A DNA stretch of 64,000 bases from Flavobacterium restrictum (GCF_007097245.1 NZ_VJZT01000001.1:452514-516513), one strand, 5' to 3'. Positions 8,553-17,933 are shown, numbered from the stretch's first letter. Notes: generated by a model from the sequence alone, not told the origin. Numbers and translations are program-made.

Positions 8553-11516
8553 ATGAGCCCCTCAAAAAAATCAGAAAACACAAACTATAAATCCGATGAT
8601 TTATTTTTTGATATGTTTGAAAACAGTGCTATTGGAATGATTATTACGGTTATTGATACCGAAAAATTTCAATTTGTAAATAAGGCTTTTCTTAAATCTA
8701 TGGGCTTTACAAGAAACGAAATTATAGGCAAAACATCTGCAGAAACCGGAATTGTTATCCCAGAATTTCATAAAAAAACAATACTGCAATTGTTTCAAAA
8801 GGACAAAGTAAATACCATAGAAATCGTTCTAAATAATAAAAAAGGCGAACCGTTCTGGTTTTTAGCCTCCATTCAAGCTATACAATTTCAAGGCAAAAAA
8901 TGCTCTTTAACGTCATTTATTGATATTTCAAAATCAAAAAAAAATGCCGAAGAATTAAGTAATGCCAATCAAAAATTATCTTTTCAAAACAATGAAAAAG
9001 AAAAACGGGCTAATGAATTATTGATTGCTAATGAGGAATTAGAATATCAAAATACAATCAAAGAAAAACGAGCTGCTGAATTAGTGGTTGCGAATAAAGA
9101 ACTGGCTTTTCAGAACGATGAAAAAGAAAAACGAGCCGCCGAGTTGGTAATTGCTAACAAAGAACTGCTGTTTCAAAGGGGCGAAAAGCAAAATCGTGCT
9201 GATGAGTTGGATATTGCCAATATCGAATTGGCGCATCAACAAACGGAAAAACAAAACCGCGCTGACGAGTTGGATATTGCCAATATTGAATTGGCGCACC
9301 AACAATCCGAAAAATCAAATCGTGCCGATGAGTTGGATATTGCCAATATTGAACTGGCGCACCAACAAACGGAAAAGCAAAACCGTGCCGATGAATTGGA
9401 TATTGCCAATATTGAATTGGCACACCAACAAGCCGAAAAGTCGAATCGTGCCCTTGAACTCGGAATTGCAAATATCGAATTGGCACACCAACAATCCGAA
9501 AAACAAAATCGGGTCGATGAACTCAAAATAGCAACTATTGAACTAAATTTTCAAAAAAATCTAGCGCAACAGCAAGCCTATTCTCGCAGTTTGATTGAGG
9601 CCAGCCGCGATCCGTTATTTACGATAAGTCCCCAAGGAAAAATTACCGATGTCAACAAAGCCAGCGTTCGGGTTACAGGAGTTTCACAAAACGACTTAAT
9701 AGGATCTGATTTTATAGGGTATTTTACAGACCCTGAAAAAGCAAAAGACGGTTACGAAACCATTTTCAACGAAGGATTTGTAATCGATTTTCCATTGACC
9801 ATAAAAGACCATAAATTGACCGATGTCCTTTTTAATGGTTCGGTTTATAAAGACCAAAACAATACTGTAATTGGAGCTGTGGCTGTGGCTCGTGACATTA
9901 CACTCCAAAAAGCATTAGAAAAAGAACTAACCGAAGCCAAAGTTTTTGCGGAACACGCAACATCCATCGCTGAACGCGCTACCATAGTTGCAAATGAATC
10001 CGTAAAATCAAAACAGCAATTCTTGTCGAATATGAGCCACGAAATTCGTACGCCAATGAACGCCATCATCGGTTTTACAAAAGTGGTACTCAAAACAGAG
10101 CTTTCTGCCAAACAAAAAGAATACTTGACTGCTATAAAAATGAGTGGCGATGCGCTAATTGTACTCATCAATGACATTCTAGATTTGGCCAAAGTCGATG
10201 CTGGAAAAATGACTTTTGAAAAAACACCTTTCAAACTCAAATTGTCCATAAAAGCGATGTTGCACCTTTTTGAAACCAAAATCCAAGAGAAAAACCTCCA
10301 ATTAATAACAAATTACGACGCCAGCATCCCAGAAGTTTTAGTAGGAGATCCAGTAAGGTTACACCAAATAATATTAAATTTAGTAAGTAATGCAGTGAAA
10401 TTTACCAATAGAGGAAAAATAACCGTAAGCGTCCTCTTGGTTACGGAAAATGAGCACAAAGCAACCGTAAAATTCTCGGTTGCCGATACTGGAATAGGAA
10501 TAAAAAACACCAAAATCGAAAAAGTTTTTGAGAATTTTCAGCAAGCCACCAGCGGTACTTCCCGTTTGTTTGGCGGTACTGGATTGGGACTTGCTATTGT
10601 AAAACAACTCGTTGAAGCCCAAAACGGAAAAATAGAAGTTGCCAGTGAGGAGAACAAAGGTTCCGTTTTTAGTTTTAGTTTAGATTTTAAAAAAACCAAT
10701 GCCGATGCGGTGCTTGAACCCGAAATTCTAGAATTAAATACCGATATCAAGGACATCAAAATCCTAGTTGCCGAGGATATGGAACTCAACCAATTACTGA
10801 TGAAAACGCTTTTGGATGATTTTGGTTTTGAATGCGAAATTGCAGGAAACGGAAAAATTGCCATCGAAAAACTACTTACCAAGACCTACGATATTATCTT
10901 GATGGATTTGCAAATGCCTGAAATGAATGGTTTTGATGCCACAAAATACATTCGTAAAATACTAAAAATGGACATCCCAATCATTGCTCTCACAGCGGAT
11001 GTAACCACCGTTGATGTCGAAAAATGCAAAGAAGTAGGAATGAACGATTACATTTCCAAACCAGTTGATGAACGATTATTGTACAGCAAACTGATAAGCG
11101 TTATCAAAAAACCAGTACTCATTATTGAAGAAAAAAGAAAGGGAAACACCATCATCGAAAAGATGAAATATGTGGATATGAGTTATTTGTTAAAACTAAC
11201 CAAATCCAACCCAAAACTAATGACCGAAATGATCCGCGTTTATTTAAAACAAACGCCCCCACTTGTCAGGACGATGAAACAAAGTTTTCTGGACAAAGAT
11301 TGGCATTTGCTACAAGCCACCATTCACAAGATGCTCCCGTCGTTTACCATCATGGGAATCAATCCCGAAATTGCCGCCGTTGCTCATAAAATTCAAGAAT
11401 TTGCTCATAAACTCGAAATTTCCGATGACTTGGATCAGCTAGTTGACCAAATCGAAAACGTGTGCAACCAAACTTTTATAGAACTCGAAATCGAACTTAC
11501 CAATCTAAATAAATAA
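8553..11516 (+). CDS. Hybrid sensor histidine kinase (PAS-coil-PAS-HK-REC-Hpt)
   Basis: A 987-residue kinase with no obvious membrane segment. Order: PAS (about 20-130, ENSAIGMIITV), a coiled coil of ten 21-residue repeats (about 134-343), PAS (about 350-460), HisKA with His 496 (SNMSHEIRTPMN), HATPase_c (DTGIGI, GGTGLGLAI), receiver with Asp 785 (ILMDLQMPEMNG) and a C-terminal Hpt with His 925 (ATIHKML). This is a complete phosphorelay in one protein. The longer upstream start would overlap the AraC gene by 110 bases; ATG at 8553 was chosen because it begins 10 bases after that gene. The natural output partners are the downstream receiver protein and possibly the AraC protein. Confidence 0.93.
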   Translation: MSPSKKSENTNYKSDDLFFDMFENSAIGMIITVIDTEKFQFVNKAFLKSMGFTRNEIIGKTSAETGIVIPEFHKKTILQLFQKDKVNTIEIVLNNKKGEPFWFLASIQAIQFQGKKCSLTSFIDISKSKKNAEELSNANQKLSFQNNEKEKRANELLIANEELEYQNTIKEKRAAELVVANKELAFQNDEKEKRAAELVIANKELLFQRGEKQNRADELDIANIELAHQQTEKQNRADELDIANIELAHQQSEKSNRADELDIANIELAHQQTEKQNRADELDIANIELAHQQAEKSNRALELGIANIELAHQQSEKQNRVDELKIATIELNFQKNLAQQQAYSRSLIEASRDPLFTISPQGKITDVNKASVRVTGVSQNDLIGSDFIGYFTDPEKAKDGYETIFNEGFVIDFPLTIKDHKLTDVLFNGSVYKDQNNTVIGAVAVARDITLQKALEKELTEAKVFAEHATSIAERATIVANESVKSKQQFLSNMSHEIRTPMNAIIGFTKVVLKTELSAKQKEYLTAIKMSGDALIVLINDILDLAKVDAGKMTFEKTPFKLKLSIKAMLHLFETKIQEKNLQLITNYDASIPEVLVGDPVRLHQIILNLVSNAVKFTNRGKITVSVLLVTENEHKATVKFSVADTGIGIKNTKIEKVFENFQQATSGTSRLFGGTGLGLAIVKQLVEAQNGKIEVASEENKGSVFSFSLDFKKTNADAVLEPEILELNTDIKDIKILVAEDMELNQLLMKTLLDDFGFECEIAGNGKIAIEKLLTKTYDIILMDLQMPEMNGFDATKYIRKILKMDIPIIALTADVTTVDVEKCKEVGMNDYISKPVDERLLYSKLISVIKKPVLIIEEKRKGNTIIEKMKYVDMSYLLKLTKSNPKLMTEMIRVYLKQTPPLVRTMKQSFLDKDWHLLQATIHKMLPSFTIMGINPEIAAVAHKIQEFAHKLEISDDLDQLVDQIENVCNQTFIELEIELTNLNK
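8952..9581 (+). repeat. 63-bp tandem repeat coding for coiled coil
   Basis: Ten consecutive 21-residue units, each starting EL and carrying the pattern ANxELxxQxxxKxxRAxEL. Units 5-9 (9204-9518) are nearly identical at protein and DNA level, while units 1-3 and 10 have diverged. Three heptads per unit fit a continuous coiled coil linking the two PAS domains. Homogenised central units suggest recent duplication or gene conversion and possible length variation between strains. Confidence 0.9.
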
Positions 11517-11520
11517 CATC

Positions 11521-11955
11521 GTGCCAAAAGAAAACAAAATAAAATTATTCCTAGTCGATGACGATGCTGTATTTTTGAAATCGCTCGAAATTCAGTTCCT
11601 AGATCACGCAAATTTGGACATAGAAACCTTTGCTACAGGCGAATTATGCCTTGCTAACATCGCTCAAAATCCTGATATTGTAATCCTGGATTTTCACCTT
11701 GACGGAATAGATCGAACCGCTATAAACGGACTAGAAACATTAGACAAAATCAAAGATTTCAATCCTAAAATCCCTGTAATAATGCTCTCTAGCCAAGACA
11801 AAATTGATGTTGCCATCAGTTGTATGCACCACAAAGCATCGGATTATATTGTAAAATCCGAAACCGCATTTGTTCGGCTTCAAAAAGCTATTGAAACCAT
11901 TTTTAAATACCAAAAAATGGAAAAAGAATTGAATTGGTACATGGAAAGAATGTAA
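11521..11955 (+). CDS. Receiver-only response regulator
   Basis: A 144-residue single-domain response regulator of CheY type. It has the acidic pocket in FLVDDD, phosphoacceptor Asp 57 (VILDFHLD), the Ser of MLSSQD and the Lys in DYIVKSE. No output domain follows, only a short helical tail ending WYMERM. It starts with GTG four bases after the kinase stop, so the two are translationally coupled. It probably shuttles phosphate to or from the kinase Hpt, or acts through protein contact. Confidence 0.9.
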   Translation: MPKENKIKLFLVDDDAVFLKSLEIQFLDHANLDIETFATGELCLANIAQNPDIVILDFHLDGIDRTAINGLETLDKIKDFNPKIPVIMLSSQDKIDVAISCMHHKASDYIVKSETAFVRLQKAIETIFKYQKMEKELNWYMERM

Positions 11956-12007
11956 GGATTTTGATTTCAAAGTGCTGAAATTGATTTTTGAAATTGCCAT
12001 CATAAAC

Positions 12008-12216
12008 CAGGGCATTCGCTTTTAAAATTTTTCACCACAAATTCCACAAATTTTCACAAATTCAAAGTCTGTTTTTGGTATGTTTGAGTTAATTATGATG
12101 TTATTGACGGGTTCATTTTTGAGTAAATTTGTGTAATTTGTGTAATTTGTGTAATTTGTGTAATTTGTGTAATTTGTGGTTAAAGAAAATTATGCTTTTT
12201 AAAAGCGAATGCCCTG
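12008..12216. repeat. Inverted-repeat-bounded intergenic element
   Basis: The 20 bases at 12008-12027 are the exact reverse complement of 12197-12216. Inside the arms, CACCACAAATT on the left and AATTTGTGGTT on the right extend the symmetry imperfectly. The layout resembles a small non-coding mobile or palindromic element. Related CACAGATT/AATCTGTG pairs occur at 16399-16487 and 54897-54928. Confidence 0.65.
12131..12175. repeat. Five copies of a 9-bp tandem repeat
   Basis: GTGTAATTT is repeated five times without change (12131-12175), inside the inverted-repeat element. Slippage could change copy number. Confidence 0.9.
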
Positions 12217-12230
12217 TCATAAAACAGCAA

Positions 12231-12289
12231 TCTTATAACATTTCACAAAAATTCTATAACGGTTTTTATTGTTTTCAAATGCAACTTTG
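12231..12289 (+). promoter_or_regulatory. Twin-box promoter of the lipoprotein gene
   Basis: Box 1 TCTTATAAC (12231-12239), box 2 TTCTATAAC (12252-12260; 21-base period), then 21 bases and the -7-like CAACTTTG (12282-12289). The -7 box is identical to those before the BON and Dps genes. The CTAKGAA extension seen at five other sites is missing here. Confidence 0.6.
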
Positions 12290-12315
12290 TAAAACAATTT
12301 TAAAGTATAGAAAAA

Positions 12316-12732
12316 ATGAACAAAGCAATCGTAATCCTCGCCATAGCAGCAGGAACAATTTTTACTTCTTGCAAATCGGCCAATCAAAAACAAGCGACAG
12401 CCCAACAAAATGCAACAGAAGCCAATCAGGATTTGACAAACACGCAAGCATCCAATGTTGCTGAATGGAAAGCTTTCAAAGCCGAATCACAAGCAAAAAT
12501 TCTCGATAATGAGCAACGAATTGCTAATTTGAAAGAAAAAATGAATAAACCAGGCAGCACTTTCGACGGAATATACCGTACTCGAATCGAAAAACTCGAA
12601 GCCAAAAACAACGATCTCAAAGCAAAATTAAACAACTACGACGGCAACCAAACCGATTGGCAAACATTCAAAAGCGATTTTAATCGAGATATGGACGAAA
12701 TTGGAAACAACATAAAAGATTTGTTTAGATAA
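12316..12732 (+). CDS. Coiled-coil lipoprotein, stress-type
   Basis: A 138-residue protein with a lipoprotein signal (hydrophobic AIVILAIAAGTIF, lipobox FTSC with Cys about 19). The remainder is highly charged and helical with LKEKMN and IEKLEAKNNDLKAKLNNY coiled-coil segments. It should be anchored to the outer or inner membrane facing the periplasm. I recall similar flavobacterial proteins annotated as sll1863-family stress response proteins, but this is from memory. The twin-box promoter supports a stress role. Confidence 0.75.
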   Translation: MNKAIVILAIAAGTIFTSCKSANQKQATAQQNATEANQDLTNTQASNVAEWKAFKAESQAKILDNEQRIANLKEKMNKPGSTFDGIYRTRIEKLEAKNNDLKAKLNNYDGNQTDWQTFKSDFNRDMDEIGNNIKDLFR

Positions 12733-12794
12733 GATTTTTAATACCATAACCACCAAAGGTAGGATTAATTTCTTGCCTTTTTTTAATTAAAGCA

Positions 12795-15305
12795 ATGACA
12801 ACAAGCCCACATACTATCAAAGGTTTATCGAATGAAGAAGTGCTTTTATCCAGAAAAACACACGGCAGCAATTCGGTGGATTTAAAGGACGAAAATCCAT
12901 TTGCAAAATCGGTTTTAAAGTTTGTAAAAGATCCTATGATACTATTGTTGGTGGTGGCGTCAACGATTTATTTTGTGAGCGGAAAAACGGTTGACGGCCT
13001 GTTTTTGGCATCGGCAATTGTGTTGGTTTCCGTGCTTTCGTCCTATCAAAATGCTCGGAGCAGGAATGCTTTGGATAAACTGAAAGATTTTACAAAACCC
13101 AAATGCAAAGTTATTAGAAACGGAAAAACGATCGAAATAAAAACGTCAGCATTAGTGGTTGGAGACAGCCTATTGGTCGAGGAAGGAACTTCAATATCGG
13201 GTGATGGAACAATAGTACATTCGAACGATTTTTCGGTAAACGAAGCTATTTTAACAGGCGAATCGCTATTGGTTTCCAAAGACAAATCGAGTAGCGATAA
13301 CCAGATTTTTCAAGGAACAACAGTGGCAAGCGGATTGGCAATTGCCACTATTACTGCTATTGGTAACCAAACCAAATTGGGAAAAATTGGCAAAAGTCTA
13401 GAAGCAATTGCCGAAGAAAAAACACCTTTGGAACTACAAATTGGTCATTTTGTGCAGCAAATGGCCATTGCAGGAGCCATCGTTTTTGGGGTGGTTTGGG
13501 GTATCAATTGGTACCATTCCAAGAGTTTTATGGACAGCTTGCTCAAAGCATTGACCTTGGCAATGAGTGTTTTGCCAGAAGAAATCCCTATTGCCTTTAC
13601 CACATTTATGGCACTTGGCGCTTGGCGCATGATGAAAAAAGGGATTGTCGTGAAGCAAATGAAAACCGTAGAAACCCTAGGAAGTGCCACCGTGATTTGC
13701 ATTGACAAAACGGGTACAATTACAGAAAACACGATGCGTTTGGCAAAAATTTTTACTTTAGAATCCAATAGAATTTTGGATTTAGAAAATGATTTGTCGG
13801 ATGCCGAAAACCAATTAATAACAATGGGAATGTGGGCAAGCGAACCCATTCCGTTTGACCCAATGGAAGTAGCATTGCACGAAATGTATGCTCAAAAAAC
13901 AAAAAAAGACGAACGCTTGCTATACAAAATGGTACACGAATATCCGTTGTCTGGCCAACCGCCTATGATGACGCATTTGTTTGAAAACAAATCTGGAAAC
14001 CAAATTATCGCTGCCAAAGGCGGTTCCGAAGCCATAATGGCTATTTCCAAATTATCGGTGAACCAAAAAAAGCAAATTCAGGAAGCCATACAAGCATTGG
14101 CTACCGAAGGCTACCGAATTTTAGCGGTTGGCGAAGCGGTTTTTAAAGGCAAAAAGTACCCCAAAACCCAACAAGAATTTCAGTTGGAATTCAAGGGGTT
14201 ATTAGCGTTTTATGACCCACCAAAAAAGAATATTCGGCTGGTTTTACAGCACTTTTACAGAGCAGGAATTGCCGTAAAAATCATTACGGGCGACAATGCC
14301 GAAACCACCTCGAGCATTGCCAAACAAATAGGATTTATAGGATTTGACAAAAGTATTTCGGGCGAGGAACTGATGCAATTGACCCATTTAGAACTCAAAA
14401 AGAAAGTAAAGGAAATCCATTTATTTACCCGAATGTTTCCCGAAGCAAAACTTAAAATCATCGAGGCACTCAAAGCAAATCACGAAATTGTAGCCATGAC
14501 GGGCGATGGCGTAAATGATGGACCAGCACTCAAAGCAGCGCACATAGGCATTGCAATGGGCAAAAAAGGAACCGAAATAGCCAAAGAAGCCGCCTCGTTA
14601 ATTATAGTAAACGACGATTTGTCGAAAATGGTTTTTGCCATTTCGATGGGGCGAAAAATATATGCCAACCTCAAAAAAGCCATTCGGTTTATCATCTCTA
14701 TACACATTCCTATTATACTTACCGTTTTTATACCACTGGCTTTGGGCTGGAAATATCCAAGTATTTTTTCGCCCTTGCACATTATATTTCTCGAATTGAT
14801 TATGGGACCTACTTGCTCGATTGTGTACGAAAACGAACCGATAGAAAAAAACACAATGTTGCAAAAACCAAGGCTTTTTACAACCACTTTTTTCAATTGG
14901 AAAGAGCTTTCGACCAGTATTCTTCAGGGTTTGATGATCACAATAGGGTCGTTAGGAATGTATCAATACAGAGTAGCTCTGGGGTATAACGAAGCCCATA
15001 CGAGAACAATGGTTTTTGTGGTTTTGGTTACCGCCAATATCGTTTTAACCTTGGTCAATCGCTCCTTTTATTATTCGGTTTTGACCACTTTGGCGTACAA
15101 AAACAAGTTGGTTGCTTTGATTGTTGGCATTACAATAGTGGTTATGGGCTTACTGCTTTATGTAGCTCCCTTGTCCAACTTTTTTGATTTTGAGTATTTG
15201 AACGGCAATCAATTAGGTATGGCAATAGCAATAGGAAGTGTTTCCGTTTTGTGGTACGAACTAGTCAAATTATGGAAACGAAATTTTAAAAAAACATCAA
15301 AATGA
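12795..15305 (+). CDS. P-type cation-transporting ATPase (P2-like)
   Basis: An 836-residue P-type ATPase. It has an N-terminal cation_ATPase_N segment, actuator motif LTGES (about residue 155), M4 motif LPEEIPIAF, phosphorylation Asp 304 in DKTGTIT, hinge TGDGVNDGPALKAA, and several C-terminal membrane helices including ELIMGPTCSIVYENEP. The overall plan is that of the Ca/H/Na-type P2 pumps. The M4 PEEIP and M6 GPTCS motifs differ from standard SERCA, so the ion is not assigned. Its stop overlaps the next gene's start by four bases, so it is co-expressed with the AI-2E family protein. Confidence 0.9.
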   Translation: MTTSPHTIKGLSNEEVLLSRKTHGSNSVDLKDENPFAKSVLKFVKDPMILLLVVASTIYFVSGKTVDGLFLASAIVLVSVLSSYQNARSRNALDKLKDFTKPKCKVIRNGKTIEIKTSALVVGDSLLVEEGTSISGDGTIVHSNDFSVNEAILTGESLLVSKDKSSSDNQIFQGTTVASGLAIATITAIGNQTKLGKIGKSLEAIAEEKTPLELQIGHFVQQMAIAGAIVFGVVWGINWYHSKSFMDSLLKALTLAMSVLPEEIPIAFTTFMALGAWRMMKKGIVVKQMKTVETLGSATVICIDKTGTITENTMRLAKIFTLESNRILDLENDLSDAENQLITMGMWASEPIPFDPMEVALHEMYAQKTKKDERLLYKMVHEYPLSGQPPMMTHLFENKSGNQIIAAKGGSEAIMAISKLSVNQKKQIQEAIQALATEGYRILAVGEAVFKGKKYPKTQQEFQLEFKGLLAFYDPPKKNIRLVLQHFYRAGIAVKIITGDNAETTSSIAKQIGFIGFDKSISGEELMQLTHLELKKKVKEIHLFTRMFPEAKLKIIEALKANHEIVAMTGDGVNDGPALKAAHIGIAMGKKGTEIAKEAASLIIVNDDLSKMVFAISMGRKIYANLKKAIRFIISIHIPIILTVFIPLALGWKYPSIFSPLHIIFLELIMGPTCSIVYENEPIEKNTMLQKPRLFTTTFFNWKELSTSILQGLMITIGSLGMYQYRVALGYNEAHTRTMVFVVLVTANIVLTLVNRSFYYSVLTTLAYKNKLVALIVGITIVVMGLLLYVAPLSNFFDFEYLNGNQLGMAIAIGSVSVLWYELVKLWKRNFKKTSK

Positions 15306-16372
15306 CACTATCTTTAACATCAGTTATCAAAAAAATACTTCTTCTTTTTCTATTATTTTTAGGGCTTTATTTTGCCAAAGATTTCTTGATTCCGTTGTGC
15401 ATTGGTGGCATTTTGGCTACCTTGTTTTTACCTTTTTGCCATTGGATGGAAAGCAAAAAAGTACCCAAAGGAATCGCCGTTTTTGCTTGCTTATTGGCGT
15501 TTTTACTCTTACTTTTTATTCTGATTTCGCTTTTGGGTTACAAGGTTATGGAACTCATTAGCGACATTGCCACTTTGAAACAAAAAGCCATCGAAACGGG
15601 GACACAAATCCAAAAATACGTTTTTAACCACCTCAATATTTCTATCTCGGAGCAGTTCAAGATTCTTAAAAACGAGCAACCCTCCTACTCCAATATGTTG
15701 CAAATGATGGTAGGTTCAGTAACTAATTTTTTGTCCAGTTTTATTTTACTACTGGTTTATTTTGCGTTCCTATTGTACTATCGCAGTCACATTAAAGACT
15801 TTTTGGTGCAACTCACTGCCAAATCACAACAAACCGAAATGCAGCAAATTTTGAAAAAAGTAACCGCTGTTTCACAACAATATTTACTGGGTTTATTCAA
15901 GATGATTTTTCTTTTATGGATAATGTACGGTGTAGGTTTTAGTGTTTTGGGTGTCGAAAACGCTATTTTCTTTGCCATTTTGTGCGGGTTATTAGAAATC
16001 GTTCCGTTTATAGGCAACATCACGGGTACTACATTGACGGTTTTGGTAGCAGCCATTCACGGTAGCAATTTGGGGTTATTGGGCGGAATCGTGCTTGTTT
16101 ATGGCATTGTGCAACTCATTCAGGGTTGGATTTTGGAACCTTTGATTTTGGGACCACAAGTCAAAATAAATTCCCTATTTACCATTATAGCCTTGGTTTT
16201 GGGCGAATTACTTTGGGGGATTCCAGGCATTATTTTAGCAATTCCGCTCACAGCAATGTTCAAAATTGTTTGTGATCATATCGAATCCTTAAAGCCTTTT
16301 GGTTTTTTGATAGGAGAAATTGAAAGCAGTAAAAAAGAAGTTGGATTTATTGCCAAATTAAAAAAAATATAA
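15302..16372 (+). CDS. AI-2E family (PerM-like) membrane transporter
   Basis: A 356-residue integral membrane protein with the AI-2E/PerM layout. Two or three N-terminal helices are followed by a soluble region rich in Gln/Lys (about 80-215) and a conserved C-terminal helical block with GLLEIVPFIGNITG and the QGWILEPLILGPQV signature. Family members export small molecules, autoinducer or Na+/H+; the substrate is unknown here. ATG overlaps the ATPase stop (ATGA), so the two are translationally coupled. Confidence 0.88.
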   Translation: MTLSLTSVIKKILLLFLLFLGLYFAKDFLIPLCIGGILATLFLPFCHWMESKKVPKGIAVFACLLAFLLLLFILISLLGYKVMELISDIATLKQKAIETGTQIQKYVFNHLNISISEQFKILKNEQPSYSNMLQMMVGSVTNFLSSFILLLVYFAFLLYYRSHIKDFLVQLTAKSQQTEMQQILKKVTAVSQQYLLGLFKMIFLLWIMYGVGFSVLGVENAIFFAILCGLLEIVPFIGNITGTTLTVLVAAIHGSNLGLLGGIVLVYGIVQLIQGWILEPLILGPQVKINSLFTIIALVLGELLWGIPGIILAIPLTAMFKIVCDHIESLKPFGFLIGEIESSKKEVGFIAKLKKI

Positions 16373-16398
16373 CAATGGGTTAATTAAACCAATTTTAA

Positions 16399-16487
16399 AA
16401 ATGGTACCCAGATGAAACGAATTTAAACCGATAAAAATCGATTCGTATATATCAATCAGCAAAAATCTGTGTCATCTGTGTACCATT
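16399..16487. repeat. Small inverted-repeat element (CACAGATT type)
   Basis: Left arm GGTACCCAGATGA (16403-16415) pairs with TCATCTGTGTACC (16473-16485) with one mismatch, and the symmetry extends further in part. The right arm contains AATCTGTGTCATCTGTG. It resembles the larger element at 12008-12216 and the pair at 54897-54928. Confidence 0.5.
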
Positions 16488-16541
16488 ATTGAATTGTTAG
16501 TCCTCTTGGCGGACACCCCAAAAAAAAATAAAAACAACCAA

Positions 16542-17453
16542 ATGATACCATTCAAAATTAACGATTTAGGACAACTCTTTAAGGCTACTTTCAAAGAATG
16601 GCTGGCCAAAGATCCGTTCCGGCAAAGTGCCATTATTGCCTATTATGCCATATTTAGCATTCCAGGATTGCTAGTTTTATGTATTGCCATTGCTGGATAT
16701 TTCTTTGGAACTGATGCGGTAAATCAAAACTTGATGCAACAAATATCCGAAACAATTGGATCCCAAACCGCTCTACAAATTCAAGAAGTTTTATCAAAAT
16801 CGACCACCGAAAAATCGACCACTTGGGGATCAATCGTTGGAATATCCGTATTGTTAGTAGGCGCTACAGGCGTTTTTGTAGAACTTCAAAAAACACTAAA
16901 CTTAATTTGGAATGTAAAAGTAAAACCCCAAAACGGCATTTGGCTCATTGTAAAAGCACGTCTATTTTCGTTTGGATTGATACTGGCAATTGCGTTCCTA
17001 TTGACCATCTCGTTAGTCATTTCAACAGCATTAGTAGCTGTAAGCAATTATATTGCGTTCGAAAGCTCACAATTCATGATGCTCCTTTATGGACTACTCA
17101 ATTTTATCATTTCGTTAGCGGTTATTTCAGCCTTATTTGCCATGATATTCAAGATTTTACCTGATGCCAAAATCAAATGGAAACACGTTTGGTTGGGGTC
17201 ATTGGTTACTGGATTATTGTTTACTCTAGGTAAAATGGGTTTGGCTTATTATTTTGGAAAAGTACAACCAGCCTCCATTTATGGTGCTGCGGGTTCAGTA
17301 ATTCTTATTTTGCTTTGGGTTTCGTACTCGTCTATGATTTTATTTTTTGGAGCCGAATTTACTGCCGCTTACGCCAAAATGTATTCTGGAACTATTGCTC
17401 CAACCGCTATTGCAAAAGTGGAAATTCCAACCACATTAGAAAAAACATTGTAA
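16542..17453 (+). CDS. YihY/BrkB family membrane protein
   Basis: A 303-residue inner-membrane protein with six predicted helices and the YihY/BrkB (virulence factor BrkB, formerly tRNA-processing RNase BN) pattern. Visible landmarks are AIIAYYAIFSIPGLL near the start, LVGATGVFVELQKTLNLIWNV in the middle and GAAGSVILILLWVSYSSMILFFGAEFT at the end. The molecular role is not established for the family. ATG at 16542 was chosen over the upstream TTG (16494), because the extra residues are polar and repeat-derived. Confidence 0.85.
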   Translation: MIPFKINDLGQLFKATFKEWLAKDPFRQSAIIAYYAIFSIPGLLVLCIAIAGYFFGTDAVNQNLMQQISETIGSQTALQIQEVLSKSTTEKSTTWGSIVGISVLLVGATGVFVELQKTLNLIWNVKVKPQNGIWLIVKARLFSFGLILAIAFLLTISLVISTALVAVSNYIAFESSQFMMLLYGLLNFIISLAVISALFAMIFKILPDAKIKWKHVWLGSLVTGLLFTLGKMGLAYYFGKVQPASIYGAAGSVILILLWVSYSSMILFFGAEFTAAYAKMYSGTIAPTAIAKVEIPTTLEKTL

Positions 17454-17493
17454 ATTTTAGAGACTAGAAACAATAGAAAATAGAAAACCAAAA

Positions 17494-17703
17494 ATGAAGG
17501 TATTCGCTAAAAAAATTAAAATTATGAAAGCATCGAAACCCAAAAAAAGTACGCCTAAACAAACAAAAATTGCGCAAGTAATGCACAAATTCAAAGAAAG
17601 TAATTTACATTCAGGCAAAACGAACACCATTGTAACCAACCCAAAACAAGCCATTGCCATCGCTTTGAGCGAAGCCGAAGAATTGAATGAAAAGAAAAAA
17701 TAA
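17494..17703 (+). CDS. DUF6496-like small basic protein
   Basis: A 69-residue, lysine-rich protein with VMHKFKESNLHSG followed by NPKQAIAIALSEAEEL. This is the signature I associate with DUF6496 proteins, which are small and basic and often sit beside stress genes. Function unknown; the charge suggests binding to nucleic acid. A second in-frame ATG at 17524 is possible. It follows the YihY gene by 40 bases and is ended by the terminator at 17816-17847. Confidence 0.7.
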   Translation: MKVFAKKIKIMKASKPKKSTPKQTKIAQVMHKFKESNLHSGKTNTIVTNPKQAIAIALSEAEELNEKKK

Positions 17704-17815
17704 GGCATTGCACCAAAACCTTTATAATCCAAATACACAGAAGTTGTAGCATGGCTAAAGCATTAGAATAGCCCAAAAAACAACTCTATTTAATCCGCCA
17801 ATTTCATAAAAAAGG

Positions 17816-17847
17816 AATGACTGTCAAAAAAAAGACAGTCATTTTTT
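17816..17847 (+). terminator. Rho-independent terminator
   Basis: A perfect 10-base stem AATGACTGTC (17816-17825 with 17834-17843), an eight-A loop and a T run directly after. It separates the membrane-protein group from the GH130 promoter. Confidence 0.85.
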
Positions 17848-17866
17848 GTACCGTCAAATCCCTCCA

Positions 17867-17933
17867 CCTAGTAATTTTGTAAGTTATACCCAAAGTTCTA
17901 CAACACTATAAACTGCAAATAATCAGAATTTTA
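17867..17933 (+). promoter_or_regulatory. Twin-box promoter of the GH130/glycosyltransferase pair
   Basis: CCTAGTAA (17867-17874) precedes box 1 TTTTGTAAG (17875-17883) and box 2 TTCTACAAC (17896-17904; 21-base period). After 21 bases comes GAATTTTA (17926-17933). The stretch AGAATTTTACAA followed by ACAAAAT recurs in the DUF2383 promoter. Confidence 0.55.

Larger units (their letters stand above)
11956..12315. other. 360-base intergenic region with inverted-repeat element
   Basis: No gene. It contains the repeat element bounded by a 20-base inverted repeat (12008-12216), the 9-base tandem repeat within it, and then the twin-box promoter of the lipoprotein gene (12231-12289). The open frame across the 9-base repeat is a by-product of the repeat, not a gene. 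Confidence 0.7.

Noticed and set aside
9081..9531. Several open frames on both strands over the kinase coiled coil
   Set aside because: They follow from the 63-base repeat, which keeps other frames open; their residues repeat with the same period and match no family.
12129..12464. Frame beginning with a repeated CNL peptide
   Set aside because: It is the translation of the 9-base tandem repeat and runs out of frame into the lipoprotein gene.
14480..14896. Long minus-strand frame inside the P-type ATPase
   Set aside because: Fully contained in a clear gene on the other strand and without recognisable features.
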